Origin: Ceratorhiza oryzae-sativae
Lineage: Eukaryota > Basidiomycota > Agaricomycetes > Cantharellales > Ceratobasidiaceae
NCBI GenBank assembly: GCA_030998015.1
Contig: JARWMV010000048.1
Span: 43,646-107,645 of the forward strand
Length of the DNA stretch: 64,000 nt
Reading direction: 5' to 3'
Part shown: positions 14,392 to 26,774 of the stretch, one piece after another
How positions within the stretch are numbered: position 1 is the stretch's first letter
Layout: each line of letters opens with the position of its first letter
Program-made: the position numbers and the translations under genes
Notes under the pieces: generated by a model
Told to the model about the DNA's origin: nothing
Database searches by the model: none
What the model saw: the letters and a program-made list of their open reading frames with translations, nothing else

Positions 14392-16378
14392 TCAATTCAA
14401 TGAATAATTTGCCACCAACCCCGTGGCCAACAGAGATCCCAATCCAGCAACTGACACGAACATAATCAACACCACTCGAAACCCTCGCCTATAACCTTCC
14501 ACAATCTGACCCAACTTATCAGCGTCGACGTTCGTACGTAGCAAAACAGGATTGTCGATCATCTGAGCGACCGTATCAGGCGCGAGGTCCAGCGTAGCCA
14601 GATGCCGTCGAAACAACACAAGTCTACTCTCCCATCAGCCCACGAGCTGGGGGCGGGGGAAGCCAACACAAAAACGGGGAGACGCACAGACCAGTCTCAC
14701 TCGTCGCCAACCCCCCACAGTTCCTCCCAAATTCCTCACAAACATTCTCACTTCCATTCTTGCGGCTTTCCACCGCGATTTGGATCACGACCAGACTTGG
14801 GTGGAACGTCTGTCCGACGCCCAGAACGACTATAGGCAAGCATCCGATTTATTTAGCGAGCGAGGTGTGTGCATCGAATGTGGTGGATAAGGCCGAATCC
14901 GACGGTCCAGATTGCTCATCCTGAGAGGACGAGCTCGCGGTATTGGCCAGTGAGGGAGATGATTATACCCAAAAGAGTCGAGACGGCAGCTATGAATGAG
15001 GGAGTATTAGACACGACGGGGGGCTATGGAATAGAACGTACTTTGAACGAGGACGATTGGCAAAATCATTGCACCGGTCTTGACCACACTGTATCCATAT
15101 ACGGTCTGGTAAACGTCGAGAGATAGAACACTTGAATGACGGTTAGGAATCCGTTCAGCGTATGTGCCGAGATTCCTCCAACAACCACTTTGTCTTTGAA
15201 TATGTATACCGCCGGTCGACTCATATTAGCTGTAAAGAACGAGGCGAAGAGGCAAAACGCGTACGTGGTATCAACCGTATAGGAGCCCCTTTCCACTGCC
15301 ATAAAACGAACATGACCAAGGGCACGCTCCCTCCAACGAGTGTGCCAATCATATTCACATCGCTCAATTCGTATTTGGAACCTCCCCAGCTTATTCCTAG
15401 TTGCAATCGCATGAGTTGTCAAGGGCATATAAGGTACATTGGTAGGAGCGGCTAAGAGTTTAGTTCCGACCAAAGCAAGAGTTGCACCAACAAAGTCGGC
15501 TTGGGCAAGTTTGCTAGATCACTCGAGTTCAACAAGAGAAACACGGACAGAGAGACGGCCTACTTGAGTATGCCTCCTTCGACTCTGTGAGGGGGCATGA
15601 AGAATATGACGGATCCAGCTGATAAAACGGCCACAGGGGGCTCCAGCCGAAAGATCCACCGCCCACTCATCATCAGTAACCAGTTTGGACGAAAAGAGAG
15701 CACAGAACTTACCAGCCATCGAGTGAGGTCCCTGGAAGGGCACCTCCAATCAACGGTCCAATACCATTCGCCAACGCAACGCTGGGACCCAAAATACCCT
15801 GATATTTTCCTCGCTGTCACAAACTAACCGATAATTTGCCCGACCGTTCCGATTCCCCCTCCATCGACGCTAAAAATGGCTCGAAAGATGAGGAGCTAGC
15901 CAAATGTCTGTGCAAGAGAAGATACGAGGTTTCCGAGAAAGAATATGGCCAGGGGGCGAGAACTGCCTTGCGAGACCAAATGTCGGAAATGGGGCCGTAG
16001 AGCATTTGACAAGCGGTGTTCGTTCTGGATAAAGTTCCGAGTTGGGGCACGGGTGATATGTCAGGATGAACGCGACAAACACGAAATACGCAGTCGCAAC
16101 TGTGTTCAAGTCTGACGCGACAGGAGCCATCGTAACCGCAATCATTGTCTCCTCCAACAAGCCGGTAATGCCAACCAACGCGCAAACCAGAAACACCTGT
16201 GGCGACATTGAAAAGAAGCAAATTACAGGAACGCAGAAATCGCTCACATTGATCACGTGTCGACGGGGCAAATACTGGGTTTGATCGACGAGGTCGGTCT
16301 GGCCGGGTTGATCTGTTGTCGCTGCTCGATGTTTTTCGCGGCAGACGCGGTCGAGCTCGGGGGGTTGTCGACAGCCAT
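14392..16378 (-). pseudogene. MFS multidrug-type transporter, degenerate copy
   Basis: Clear paralogue of the transporter at 38326-40515, but broken in many places. Readable pieces are GLLEETMIAVTMAPVASDLN (about 16140-16200), QMLYGPISDIWSRKAV (about 15965-16015), RGKYQGILGPSVALANGIG, VVVGGISAHTLNGFLTVIQV (about 15130-15190) and the C-terminus VEGYRRGFRVVLIMFVSVAG ending YSLN. Lesions relative to the paralogue: the conserved residues GSQISA are missing near 16090; an in-frame TAG lies at 15896-15898; the conserved VSDVVSLRQ segment is lost near 15830; a 2-nt deletion shifts frame near 15110; another shift lies near 14755; and the acidic N-terminal segment is out of frame with its ATG. No transport function is expected. 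Confidence 0.85.
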
Positions 16379-17445
16379 CCTGCAGACGAGGGGGGGAGGG
16401 CTGAAGCGAGAGATAGGTTAGGGGCCATCAGGGAGGCTCGGAGCCTGGTGGAGAAGCCACGGGCACCGTGCCGGTGATGAAAAGCAGACTGTTGGGGGTC
16501 CTTGTCTGTCCACCCAGGAGCAAATAGCCCTTGCCGATACACCACCTGCGATCTACGATCGGATACTTTATCTCGAATTCCCACACTAGCGCGCCACTTC
16601 CGAGAAGATCGGGAACATCATCATGTATCCCCCCCCCCCTCTGAAAGGCCTAGCGGACGAACCCTGTGATATGCGGTCGACATATGCAGGGCCGACAGTG
16701 TCTAATATGACCCTCCGTTTTTTATCTGAATTTTTTCGATTATTTTATACGCACATATCACTCATGAGTGGTTTTTGCGTCTGCGATTGATGTCGATGAC
16801 GGGCCAGACCCTGTTCATCACGGCCGCGGCCGGAGGCAATTGTGCGCCCGACGTCGATCGTGCTAAACGCGGGTAGCGCGCAGGCTAGATAGTGGATAGG
16901 TGAAAACTCTCTCACTTGTAGAATTTCCAGTGCAGTGTGCAAGTACTCGCGGTGCGAATCACATGACTACATGCACACAGCCACGTGTGAGATCCATCGT
17001 CGCTATAGGGCATCCCGCGATCGTCTGTCGGGCACGCACAATACGGAAGCGCACGTCATACCACTTTCCTTGTCTTTACAGCTGTGGTTGGCGGCTCACC
17101 CCAACCAGCAGCACGTCCAACGGCTCCAAGCTGCATTGGTCATTTTCCATTTCCAACTTGTAACCTGGGCCAGATGCAACTCTTACAGATCCTATCTCCG
17201 CGGGAATTGGATTATGGTGGCAATGGCGGCAGCGCAGTGGCAATAGCAATTACCTTTCGGAGAACTGTGAGCTAATTCTATGCTATTCATCTCGTCACAG
17301 TGTCCTCAAGATGTTGGGCGTACAAACCGCCCGGGCATGAAACGCCATTTGAAAATGAGAACCCTGCCAGTCATGTGCTATATATTACGCCATCAAGCTC
17401 TACCGGTTCATTTTATCCGTTCCCTACTCTCCTGCAAAACAATAG
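16379..17445. other. Intergenic, no gene seen
   Basis: About 1.07 kb between the MFS pseudogene and the aminotransferase. I see no conserved coding segment. Homopolymer C at about 16629-16639 and a T-rich stretch near 16720 are the only low-complexity features. Confidence 0.4.
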
Positions 17446-19255
17446 ATGCTTTCTACACGAGCGCGAGAGTACGTCGAGATTCTCAAGCGGCCCTTTGACT
17501 TGTATGTGCTCGTTATTTGTCCGCAGGTGGCCGATGTTGATAAATCTCCAGCGCTTGGAAAGGCGAACTCTACGATCCAGAGAAAATCCAAGCGGAATAA
17601 TCAAGCTTGCCACGGCTGAAAATTCGTTGCTCACGAAAGAGCTGTTGGAGGTATGCACATGCCCCATTATTTGGTCTAAATTCTGATGACCACCAGTACT
17701 TGAATTCCCATTTCGAGTTGACACCATCCCATCTCAAATATCGTTTGTCCCATGTTACACATCTCATAACGTCAACCGAGACCAAGTCCCACAGGATGGA
17801 CATTGCTCAATGGATATGAACGGTCGTCAAAACAGGTACTTCCGGCCTACTTCAACGCGTACTTTAACCCACGCGAGCCGATCCTACCTGATCATTGCGT
17901 CCACGGCGACGGGCTCGGTTCGCTTTTGGCCCAGGTCATCTGGGCGCTATGTGAGCCCGGAGATGGAGTCTTGATGGCCACAGTGAGCAATGGTTTCCAT
18001 ACCCGCTTTTGGATGATTAACTGGATCGGAGCGCAGCCGTATTATGGTACACTTGGGCCATAATCCATATACGACGACTGACTTGGAGTTATAGACAGCT
18101 ATCCCCGTGATATTGTCTATCCGGCTCAAGCAAAGGTCATCCCGGCACATGTCCCGCCATCAGTCGATCCGCTTTCGACGGACACCATCCCATATCTTCG
18201 AGCCGAGTTAAACAAGCCCGAGAACAAAATCAGAGCCATCATATTTTGGTAAGAGTATTCATTCAACCTCATTCAATCCGTGTTATTCGATACTTATTCG
18301 ATGATAGCAACCCCCACAACCCGCTCGCAATCGCCTACCCAAAAACGACCATCCTCGAATACATCCGTCTCGCCAAAGAGGTACTCGATCCATCCCCGCC
18401 TCCAAACGCCGTACTAACGCCACCTCAAGTTCAACGTCCATCTTATCTCGGATGAAGTCTACGGGCTCCAAGTCTTTTCAAGCCGATACGTCCCTAATCC
18501 AACACCGTTCACGTCCATCCTCTCGCTTGCCGAGTCGGAATCTCCCCTCATCCACGTCCTCGCAGGGCCGACCAAGGACTTTGGCGCGTCGGGGATTAAA
18601 GTCGGATCGCTCATCTCCCCACACAACCCTGATCTCCTCAGACTTGTCGAACGAGCCGTGCAAGCTCTTCCCATGAGCTCTGCAGCAGATGCCCTATTCA
18701 CCCAAGTCTTGAGCGACGTTTCGTTTCGAGACGGGTTCTTGGAAGAGAACCGAAAGAGGCTGGGAAGAGCGTTTGAGCTTGTCGCCGATTGGTGTACGTT
18801 TCACACGATTCCGTGAGTGCAGCGGTGTGAATGGGTGGATCGTTGACTCGGGGTTGATTCGCCACGACCAGGTTTGTGCCCGCCAGCGCTGGGGTTTTCT
18901 TTGTTGTGGATTTCGCCCCGCTTCTCTCCCGAATTGCGAATCCAGACATGACTGCGTACGAGCGAACGTTGGCCGGATTTAAAGCCATGCAGGATTCGGG
19001 AGTCTACATCGTGCGTACCTATACATCTCTCGTTTTCCAATATTAAGAACTAATTTTTGCCAGGTTCCAATGACCATTTCTGAAGACCCAGTTGTGACGA
19101 GGTACAGGATGACGTTTACACTTCCGCCCAAGACTATGCGAGTGAGTGGAAATCGATGCGTGCTTTTTTCACAATGTCTGATAGTATTTGTGTAGGTAGC
19201 GTTGCGGAGGATCGAAGCAGCATTTGGGCTGAAGCATTGGGAGCCCGATAATTAA
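17446..19255 (+). CDS. PLP-dependent class I/II aminotransferase (ACC-synthase-like)
   Basis: Fold-type I PLP enzyme, cytosolic by lack of any signal. Exon pieces in order: MLSTRAREYVEILKRPFDL (17446-), NPSGIIKLATAENSLLTKEL, YLNSHFELTPSHLKYR, AYFNAYFNPREPILPDHC, GLGSLLAQVIWALCEPGDGV, then MAT-PYYDSYPRDIVYP across two introns. Further exons give FCNPHNPLAIAYPK, HLISDEVYGLQVF (the Asp and Tyr that hold PLP), the Schiff-base lysine segment AGPTKDFGASGIKVGSL, PASAGVFFVVDFAPLL and VTRYRMTFTLPPKTMR. It ends KHWEPDN with TAA 19253-19255. The layout matches ACC-synthase-like aminotransferases of Agaricomycetes; whether it makes ACC or transaminates another substrate cannot be told. An apparent frame change near 17810 is explained by an intron. 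It is convergent with FRE-2, with only 174 bp between stops. Confidence 0.8.
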
Positions 19256-19429
19256 TGTTCTTAATGTGAACCATTGAATCAAGTGCTTTCCGCGGCTGAG
19301 TTTCGCGAGAAACCCTTAAAGATTGATGGCAGCACAGCCACGATCCATGAGATCACATGAGGATTGGTGATCCACATTTTATTCACACACAAACGGTAGA
19401 AAACAGGGGGACCAAATTATATTAAAAAA

Positions 19430-21917
19430 TCACCACGCGAAACTCTCCTCATAGAAATCGATCCTATCCGCAGTGACACCCCCGACCCCAAGCGAGCCTA
19501 CACACGCCGCCCGAACCTCATCCACCATCTCCGGCGGCCCGCACACGAAAAACGCCGTACGTCCGGGTCTGTCGAGCGCGAGTTCCTCTCGCACGGCCGC
19601 CACGACGTTGGGCCGGAGTTGAGGTGCGTCCTGGGCGGTGGCTGTCTCGCCCACGCCGGTGTAGTAGATCTTGGCGTCGACGCTGTCAGGCAACATGTCT
19701 CGAACGGCCTTGATCAGTCCGGCGTCGCGCGAGGCCCAGATCAGAGTCGAGTGCTTTCCACGCCTGTCGAGGTCTTGGATATAGGCGACTGCGGGGGTGA
19801 CACCGATCCCGCCGGCAAAGAGGACAATGTTGTCGTACAGGTGCAGCGGACGAGGCTCGCCATATGGACCTTCGAACGAGACTGGGATCTCCACTTTGGC
19901 CGATCCCGAGTTTTCCTGGATGTGCTTCAACAGCGCCCATGTCTTGCCCTGATGCGGCTTGACGAGCATCGTGATACTCGGTCTCACGCCTTGGATGGGT
20001 GTCGAGCTCGACCTGGCCTTTTCGACATCGCTTCCCGCGTCCGACGAGCCCGTCGCGACATCCGACTCGGACAAGACCCATCGCGTGATGGAAAACGGAT
20101 GGTTCTCCCACGGACGCCAGGACTGGATCGTCGGAAAGTAGACAAAGTAGTGCGTGCCGGGTTTGACTTGGTTGGGAGCCAGGCGAGGGAATACCGTCAG
20201 TTTGATGATGTTTTGAGGCGAGTTGGGGATCAGCTCGGCGACGGCTGTGCCGCTGGCTGTTGATCACAAGGCGTAAGTATGTGTAGAGCTCGAAAGATAT
20301 CTGAACCCACTTCGGCCGACACTTCCTTGGAGGCTATTCTTCCAGACCGATATCAAGCGCAAAACGCGGTCTGCGACCCAGATGCCGATAGCAACATACC
20401 TAGAATTCTATGACATTAGCTTGAGCACGGGTAACTAGTGGAGAGAATAACTTGCATCCAGTTGAGATACCCGTACCGCCACTTGAAGCGGAACACCATG
20501 TGATAATAGCATCCAGCGATCAAAAATGCTGCGAAAAGAATGTGCAAAACCAAAAAGATTTCGTAGGACCATTTCCGGAAGGGAAGCATGGCGAATCCGA
20601 CCATGAGACAGATCACGACGGTTGCGACGAAGCCTAGGCGAGTGACCAACGTCAGGTCAAAAAGCGAGCGCGATTCGATTCAAGACTCACCCCACTGCAT
20701 ATAAGGCATGGCTCCTTCAGACATAAACTCGCTATAATCGCCAGTATCCCATCGCCACTGAACTGTCCAGCCAACACTGTGGACAACGGCTTGAAAGGCG
20801 CACATGCGGGCTGAAATGCATGCTCGGTAAGCATAAACAAAGGCAGCCGACCAGGTACATGCGCTTACCAACCCATCGATGCAGTGTAATCATAGTCGAA
20901 GTGTCCCAGCCAGTGATCCACAACAAGGGATTATTTCTGCGTATCAACGTATGGTGAGCAGCTGATGATTTCGGCCTCTACTGAGCAAACAAACCTCGCC
21001 GAGAGCAGAATCGTCACTGGGATCAAGGCAAACGAGATCAAACCTGCTCGATTCGCGACAAAGCCCATCATCTCTTGACGTCGGTTCACCGCCCAGTTGT
21101 TTGGCTGGACCGACTTGTACGGCACCGAGTTGCAAATGGCCGTCGCAGCGACAAAGAAGAGCAAGAACGCGACCATCATTCGGGACGGGAGGTAGCCAAG
21201 TCCGCCGAGGATGGGGTACGTTGCGCGCCAGGCATAACCAGGTGCTTCTTGAACCAGGTTGTGAGCTTGCCGGATCGGAACGAGGTCGGTGTGTATGGTT
21301 TTCGGAGCGAGGACCGGGTGAGTTTGGGGATAGCACCCAAAAGCAGGGCTCCGAGTGTAACAAAAACTAGTATGTAACTGGGCGAATTTAGCTCAAGTGC
21401 ACAACCGAGTAGTTGAATGACTCACGACATGCGCTCATGCCATCGCTCATTCCAAGCAAACGCCTGGGCAGTCGCGTAATCATAGTCATATGCAGCATTC
21501 TGAACACGGAGAGGCGTGCTATTCAGGTACTTGTTGCCAACTGGCGCGAGCGGCGGGATCGTAGTCGGGATAGTATCGAGCAGAGGCGGCCATTTCGAGT
21601 CTCGGTCGGTTTGCAGCCAGAGCCAATAGTGCTCCACCTTGTGCCATGGCTCAGCAAAACACTTGTCCTTGAGACAGTATGCGACACTCTGCAAGTAAAC
21701 TGGCGTCATAGCTTGACAATCTGCGAGCTGCCGAGCTGGAAAAAAACACATCAAAAATGGGAAATTCCCGAAGATCAGTCCGACTCACAAATGGCATGGT
21801 GGTGCATCTTGGTCGGTGGAGTGCATGGCACTTCCAGGAATCAATTATGCCATTGCACGATTCGCCACACTGCAACTGGAACATGACGAGGGCCTTGAGG
21901 TGTCTGGGCAGGCACAC
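19430..21917 (-). CDS. Ferric/cupric reductase FRE-2 (possible 1-nt frameshift)
   Basis: Paralogue of FRE-1 with the same order: Cys-rich ectodomain (MFQLQCGESCNG near 21883; VAYCLKDKCFAEPW near 21670), membrane helices (MMVAFLLFFVAATAICNS near 21150; ITLHRWVGK near 20885), FAD motif WENHPFS (about 20100), NADPH motifs GGIGVTPAVAY (about 19800) and FFVCGPPEMVDEVR (about 19535). It ends FYEESFAW, TGA 19430-19432. Oddity: the exon reading KLTTWFKKHLVMP is one base out of frame with the following PILGGLGYLPSRMMV at about 21220-21240, and no intron can bridge them. Either a sequencing error or an inactivating deletion. It is divergent from CTR-1 and shares a promoter region of about 570 bp. Confidence 0.8.
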
Positions 21918-22201
21918 AAGCTTTCCTGGGCAAATGGGGGGGACCTTTAAGTATTATCGCTCGGCCATTCAGTGCCATAAATTCGGAAGGTTCTGCCGCT
22001 TACGAAAACCGTCCAAATCAGCTGAGGCCGAGGGGAACTTTACCGTTGCCCGAAATATACAACACGCGTGGTCGACTCCTGCTATTTTGATGTACGGTAG
22101 AACTCCTCTGCACATACCTCCGTCCCTCCGGACTTGTACCGTTCTGCATACGTAACTTCACGTACGACGTCTGTACGACCACAACAGTGCCCGACGCGTG
22201 C

Positions 22202-22230
22202 TTGCCCGTTTAGGCGCTAAAATGCCTCAG
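22202..22230 (+). promoter_or_regulatory. Shared copper-gene promoter element, copy 2 (FRE-2 / CTR-1)
   Basis: TTGCCCG at 22202-22208, 4 nt, then GGCGCTAAAATGCCTCAG at 22213-22230. It sits near the middle of the divergent FRE-2/CTR-1 intergenic region, about 285 bp from FRE-2 and 260 bp from the CTR-1 ATG. It could serve both genes. The match to the CTR-2 element continues for another 15-20 bp, with only G/A differences. Confidence 0.65.
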
Positions 22231-22490
22231 GCGCCGACAAGCGGTTTGTGCGTCTCGAAATGGAAATGATGTCCGGGGTCCGTCTCCGCTTCTGAAAGCT
22301 GGGTGGGACCAGCGTATCCCGTAATCCATTCCACGACGCTCTAGACTAAATAAATCGCTAGGGGCAGATCCTGTCTTCGGGCAGGACGCTCCCCCTTGCA
22401 CCCCTGCGGCCGCTTGACCTAAAACTCCCGGTGTACCTGTTGCCCCTGCTCCATCCCCCCCCCCTCTATCGCTCGCACACCGTACACACT

Positions 22491-23311
22491 ATGGACATGG
22501 ACCACAATCATGGGGGCTCGAGCTCGAATCTGACCGACTCGAGCTTCCCACACATGTGCTCGGTTAGTTTTGCTGAAATGACTTTGTACCATCCGCTTAT
22601 CCTCTGTGCTCCAACAGATGAACATGGTACGCTCGACGCACCACTCAAACTCCGAGACGACTAACACCCCTAGCTCTGGAACTGGGAGATTAAGGACTCG
22701 TGTTTCCTGTCTGCGCAATGGCATGTTAGAAACGAAGGTATCTTGACTCTCGCTTACTCTCTGCTCGTGAGCTAATTTTGCGCACCCAAGTCGGATTCGC
22801 ATTTTCAATCATTGGCATATTCCTCATCACCTTCCTCATAGAGGGAGTTCGTCGAGCCGCACGCAACTATGATCGTATGCTGACGGCCAAGCATGGAACG
22901 CAGAGCAAAGGGCCAGGCGGGTAAGTGGGACGCAACATGAGGGGCTGAGAAGAGGTATTTATGCGTTGCTAGTGGTCCTCTTCGGCCGACTATGCAAGAG
23001 CAACTTATGCGCGGCGCATTCTACGGTGTCCAGTTCAGTGCAGCATACATACTCATGCTTATTGCGATGAGCTACAAGTGCGTGTACCGCTCGCTAGTGC
23101 AATTTGTTCTAAACTGTTGTTTCTGCCAGCGGATTTGCCATATTTGCTATCTTCTTGTGAGATATCTTCCCACATGCTTTTGTCTGGTACTAGAGCTAAT
23201 GACATTCACAGGGGTGGCACTGCTGGATATATCATCTTTAGCACCGATACGCTGAACTTTGCGGCTGTGGAAGCCAACAACGAGGTGGTTCGGACTGGAG
23301 CGTGTTGTTGA
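22491..23311 (+). CDS. Ctr-family high-affinity copper transporter CTR-1
   Basis: Trimeric Cu(I) importer of the plasma membrane. Exon 1 is MDMDHNHGGSSSNLTDSS then FPHMCS (Met/His-rich ectodomain). A 9-nt microexon ATGAACATG (22618-22626, Met-Asn-Met) comes next, then LWNWEIKDSCFLSAQWHVR. TM1 is VGFAFSIIGIFLITFLIEGV followed by RRAARNYDRML. TM2 has GVQFSAAYILMLIAMSYN, containing the MxxxM selectivity motif (MLIAM). TM3 is GFAIFAIFLGGTAGYIIF, with the GxxxG packing motif (GGTAG) formed across an intron. It ends RTGACC with TGA 23309-23311; a C-terminal Cys pair is usual for Ctr proteins. All signature motifs are present. Confidence 0.9.
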
Positions 23312-23524
23312 TTGTTTGTTTGCGAGATTGTACATGTTTGTATATTTACCGAGAACAATCCAACATTCCATTCAATATCACCTGCCGATTCACCGCTCTC
23401 TGAATAAGCTAATCCGCCGCCCATAATGTGATTTCATGTTGGAATATATAGTTCATCGTTGAAGTACAAAGCATGCGCTGAGGGCTCACCGCTATTGTAG
23501 AGAGCATACATTCAGTAAACCAAT

Positions 23525-23885
23525 TCACTCTTCGCGACTTTTACGCAATCTAGGTCCGGAGAAAATGCTTGATCTAGACAGGAACGTTGAGCCATCGTAT
23601 TTGATGACATTGACGAATAAACGGCCTACTTCAGACGTTAGCAAACAAAGTTCGATAAGGTCTCACACCGCCTGACCTCGCGCAGGAATCACAAAGCCAG
23701 GTAGACTTGGAGCGGGCTCACGGTTGCTTAGCACTTCGGAGCATAGCTCGAAATCAAAGGGCTCAAGGTGCTCATCGTCGCACACCTCAGATGCACTAGT
23801 TGGGGGGGAGGAGTGCCCATCAAGCTCGCCTTCAGACGCGGTTTCAGAAGCGCTTGATGATGCGGCGCTGGTACTTGAGCCTTCA
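23525..23885 (-). pseudogene. Fragment related to the tail of the adenylation-domain gene
   Basis: Minus-strand coding-like segment: EGSSTSAASSSASETASEGE, an acidic stretch, EVLSNREPAPSLPGFVIPAR, an apparent intron, then [20 protein letters not shown] and SIFSGPRLRKSREE with TGA 23525-23527. It resembles the Ser-rich linker and downstream tail at about 45760-46090 (LIPSRG, then [20 protein letters not shown] and SIFS). No adenylation core could be found upstream, so I read it as a remnant of the second copy, though a short independent gene is possible. Confidence 0.5.
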
Positions 23886-25486
23886 GGCTAACTCGGATTT
23901 AATTCAAACCGATGCTCCGCGCAAATCCTAGAACTGACGAACCTGCGTTGCGTCGACGGAGTGTCCAACAGCGACATACGTTGCTGAGAATCAAGCTAAG
24001 TCTTTGAGAGGATTCAAGAGGCATCGTAGCTGGGCGCTTGAAGGCTCAGTCGGATTTCAAGGGGATTAATGAATTAGTTTGCGTGCAGGACAAAGTCTAG
24101 GGCCAACAATTATTCAGCCGCCATTATAAGGCCCACTTGTGAAATACACACGAGCTCCATCAGCCCTGTGAGGCAGCCGGCCTAGTCCAGCCTTGGTTTT
24201 TCTTTTGTCGCTGAATGGATTCTTCCGGCCAAGGCGGTCAATACACACCTAGGTTTTCCAGCCGAAAGCTGCGCCAATTTACCATCTAGCCGCCAGCATC
24301 TTGCTGGTCCCTTCGGCTAGTGTCTTCTCAGCCCACTGGCCGCCATGCATCGGCTGAGGGATCCCACTTCGACTCACATCATTAAATGACACCGCGCTAG
24401 TCTGCAAATCGACTCTCGCCAAAATAGCTCGCTCTATATCCGTCTCTACCACTTTTTAGTGAGAGCGATGCAATTTAAACATCATGCTGATGAACACTTA
24501 CCATGGACAAACGTCCTGGAGAAACGTGAGTGAAATTATCGATTTTAGGCGTTTTTCGGACAGTGGCGTTGGTTCATGCTCTTCCAGGCGATGGGGTCGG
24601 TAAGCTACAAGTGCACCCGACATCTGCAAATGTCCGAAACTTAATCAATGTTGTCGTACTAGCCCCTTGAGTGCATGCGCGCCACTATGCCGCTCCAAAT
24701 GTTGGTAAAATCAGCGTCCGCGATATCACTCACATCAAATGATGTTCATCTTTACGTATACCACACACCACATGGTCCATGAGCACGCGAGTGGGGCACG
24801 CCCGGCCCTTGAATCGCTCCACGCCATAGGCACCGAGTCATAGAGGGGTACCATTTCCAAATCGAAAAAGTTGCCGGATCCATCGCAGGAACATGCCGAA
24901 GCATGGCCTTTGGCCGGGCGAGCTGGAGACAACTGAGTGGTGCATACCATTTAGGTTTTGGTCGCCCGATGGGAAATGGATTCACCAAAGGATCAACGGG
25001 TGTATTTTGCGAGAATGGATCAAGGTGGATAACACCAAATACTCGCTATCGAGTGCACCACTCTCGGTCTGAGAGCCCGGCCCCCACACCCCTGTCGGAT
25101 CACATTACCGACCCCAGCCTGCACCCTGCTCGTTGGGTGTTCGGGAAGGCGGCGAGGGCCAACACGTGTGCCAGTTGTGTCGGGCCGATCATGGCTTTCG
25201 ACACGGTGACATGAGTCCACACGGCCAGAAGCGGCACAAGCGCCGATCACGTAAGCGCCACCGTTTCCGCCCCTCCGCCTTGACCTTGGGCAAAGAGTAC
25301 GGGCTAGACAAATTTGAGCACCCAGGGATGGCACTGCAGGTGTTCTAGATCAGAACCCATGCGGTAGAGCTATGCCTGATTTTTCCTGTCGGCGGTCGGG
25401 ACGATGCTGCACCCCTGAATCTTGCTACAGTATCCTAACAATAAGGACCGGACTCAGTCCAAAGCACTCTGTAACAACCTCTCCCC
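23886..25486. other. Intergenic, no gene recognised
   Basis: About 1.6 kb upstream of the left GNAT gene. By mirror logic this is where the core of a second adenylation-domain gene would lie, but I find none of its motifs. Open frames at 24735-25334 on both strands show no domain. Confidence 0.4.
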
Positions 25487-26497
25487 ATGACGGTCTATCG
25501 AAACTCCCAGACGCTTCCCACACCGCGCCCACCGGTCAAAGACAGCGATCCACTGTTTGAGAATACTCCAATCGAGCAGTATGACATCAACAGCATCATA
25601 CCCGTTCCAAAGGCTCCCCTCGCGACATCGCTTGTCTGTGTCGAGCCGTTGATCGTGAGCTAGAGTCCATGCTTGAGGTATTTGTGCTGAGTACATTTTG
25701 CGCATTTAGCCCTCGATTCATGGCGAGCAGCTCTCTGAAGAGTTTATGAAAGGACATGATGAACCCGATGTATTTTTCTATCCTTTCCCTTATGGTCGAC
25801 CATACAGTTAGTCTCCTTTCCTCTTTCTATGTTTCTCCGAAGCTAAGCTACAGAATGCTAGCTACAAAACGCGAGACCTACGTTTACCTCGAAAAACAGC
25901 GTCGCAGGTCGAACCTCTTGCACTGTGCCATTGTCGACAAAAAATCCGGAAAACTGGCGGGAACTTGCGCGTAAGCAATCAAACCACACTCGCTCACCCA
26001 AATTATTACATCTCAACTCTCTCAGCCTCGGCTGCACTCCCGACCAAGCCACACTCGACGTCCGCATCATGTCAATCAAGATTTTCCCTCAGTTCCGGGG
26101 CACATATATCGTCTATCACACTACATACCTCCTACTCTCACATGCTCTCAATCCCATATCCGAGGGAGGGTGTGGTCTCGTTCGCTGTGCATGGCGCAAC
26201 GCCCGGGAAAACCCTCGATCCGCTCGCGTAGCCGAGAAAATGGGGTTCACGCTCGAAGGGCCGATGAGGTGAGCGGAGCCACCAGCTCGATCCAAGGTCA
26301 ATTTTTGATTGCCGGTCTCCAGGTGCTATGAGGTATCCGATCACTATGAGGGGCATCCGTACGATCACTTTCAAACTGCCGTGGATGGAACTGGTCGATT
26401 GATTGAAGACGCGGACATCTATGTCATGACTCATTTTGACTGGTTGCGTGACGGGAAGAAACAGCATCTAGAGGCTATATGCTCTCGGTGGACATGA
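25487..26497 (+). CDS. GNAT-fold N-acetyltransferase, left copy
   Basis: Acetyl-CoA-dependent acetyltransferase of the RimJ/RimL-like type common in fungi. Exons: MTVYRNSQTLPTPRPPVKDS then DPLFENTPIEQYDINSIIPV; PSIHGEQLSEEFMKGHDEP; TKRETYVYLEKQRRRSNLLH then CAIVDKKSGKLAG (central beta strands); LGCTPDQATLDVRIMSIKIF and PQFRGTYIVYHTTYLLLSHA; CGLVRCAWRNARENPRSARV then AEKMGFTLEG (the acceptor/cofactor helix where family members carry the N-x-x-S-x-x-x-A-x-x-x-G-F pattern); final exon ending LEAICSRWT, TGA at 26495-26497. Intact. Closely similar to the gene at 42031-43039 on the other strand. Substrate unknown. Confidence 0.8.
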
Positions 26498-26774
26498 AGG
26501 CCACGTCTCGTAGTAGCGGCCATGGTCTGAGAAGTCTGTAGATAGAACTGAATTACAATTGCCGTTTATTGATTCCTCTGGTGATTGACGCAAAAATATC
26601 TCAGCCAATAATCAGAAAAAATATTTTCTATACGATAAGGGCGACAAGGACTGCGCAACTTGGCTCTTTCCTACCCATCGGAAGCAGCGCTTAACATATT
26701 TTCAATCGCAGCTGGCTCACGAAACAAGACAACTAAAAATTCACCGACAAAACGTCTTCTATATATTCAATACA

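Noticed and set aside
15817..16584. 255-codon minus-strand frame over the MFS pseudogene
   Set aside because: It mixes true MFS pieces with out-of-frame sequence; it is an accident of frameshifts, not a gene.
17800..17850. Apparent frameshift in the aminotransferase
   Set aside because: A phase-0 intron from about 17749 (GTTACA) to the AG before GTACTTCCGG joins HLKYRLSH to VLPAYFNAYFN in frame, so no lesion is needed.
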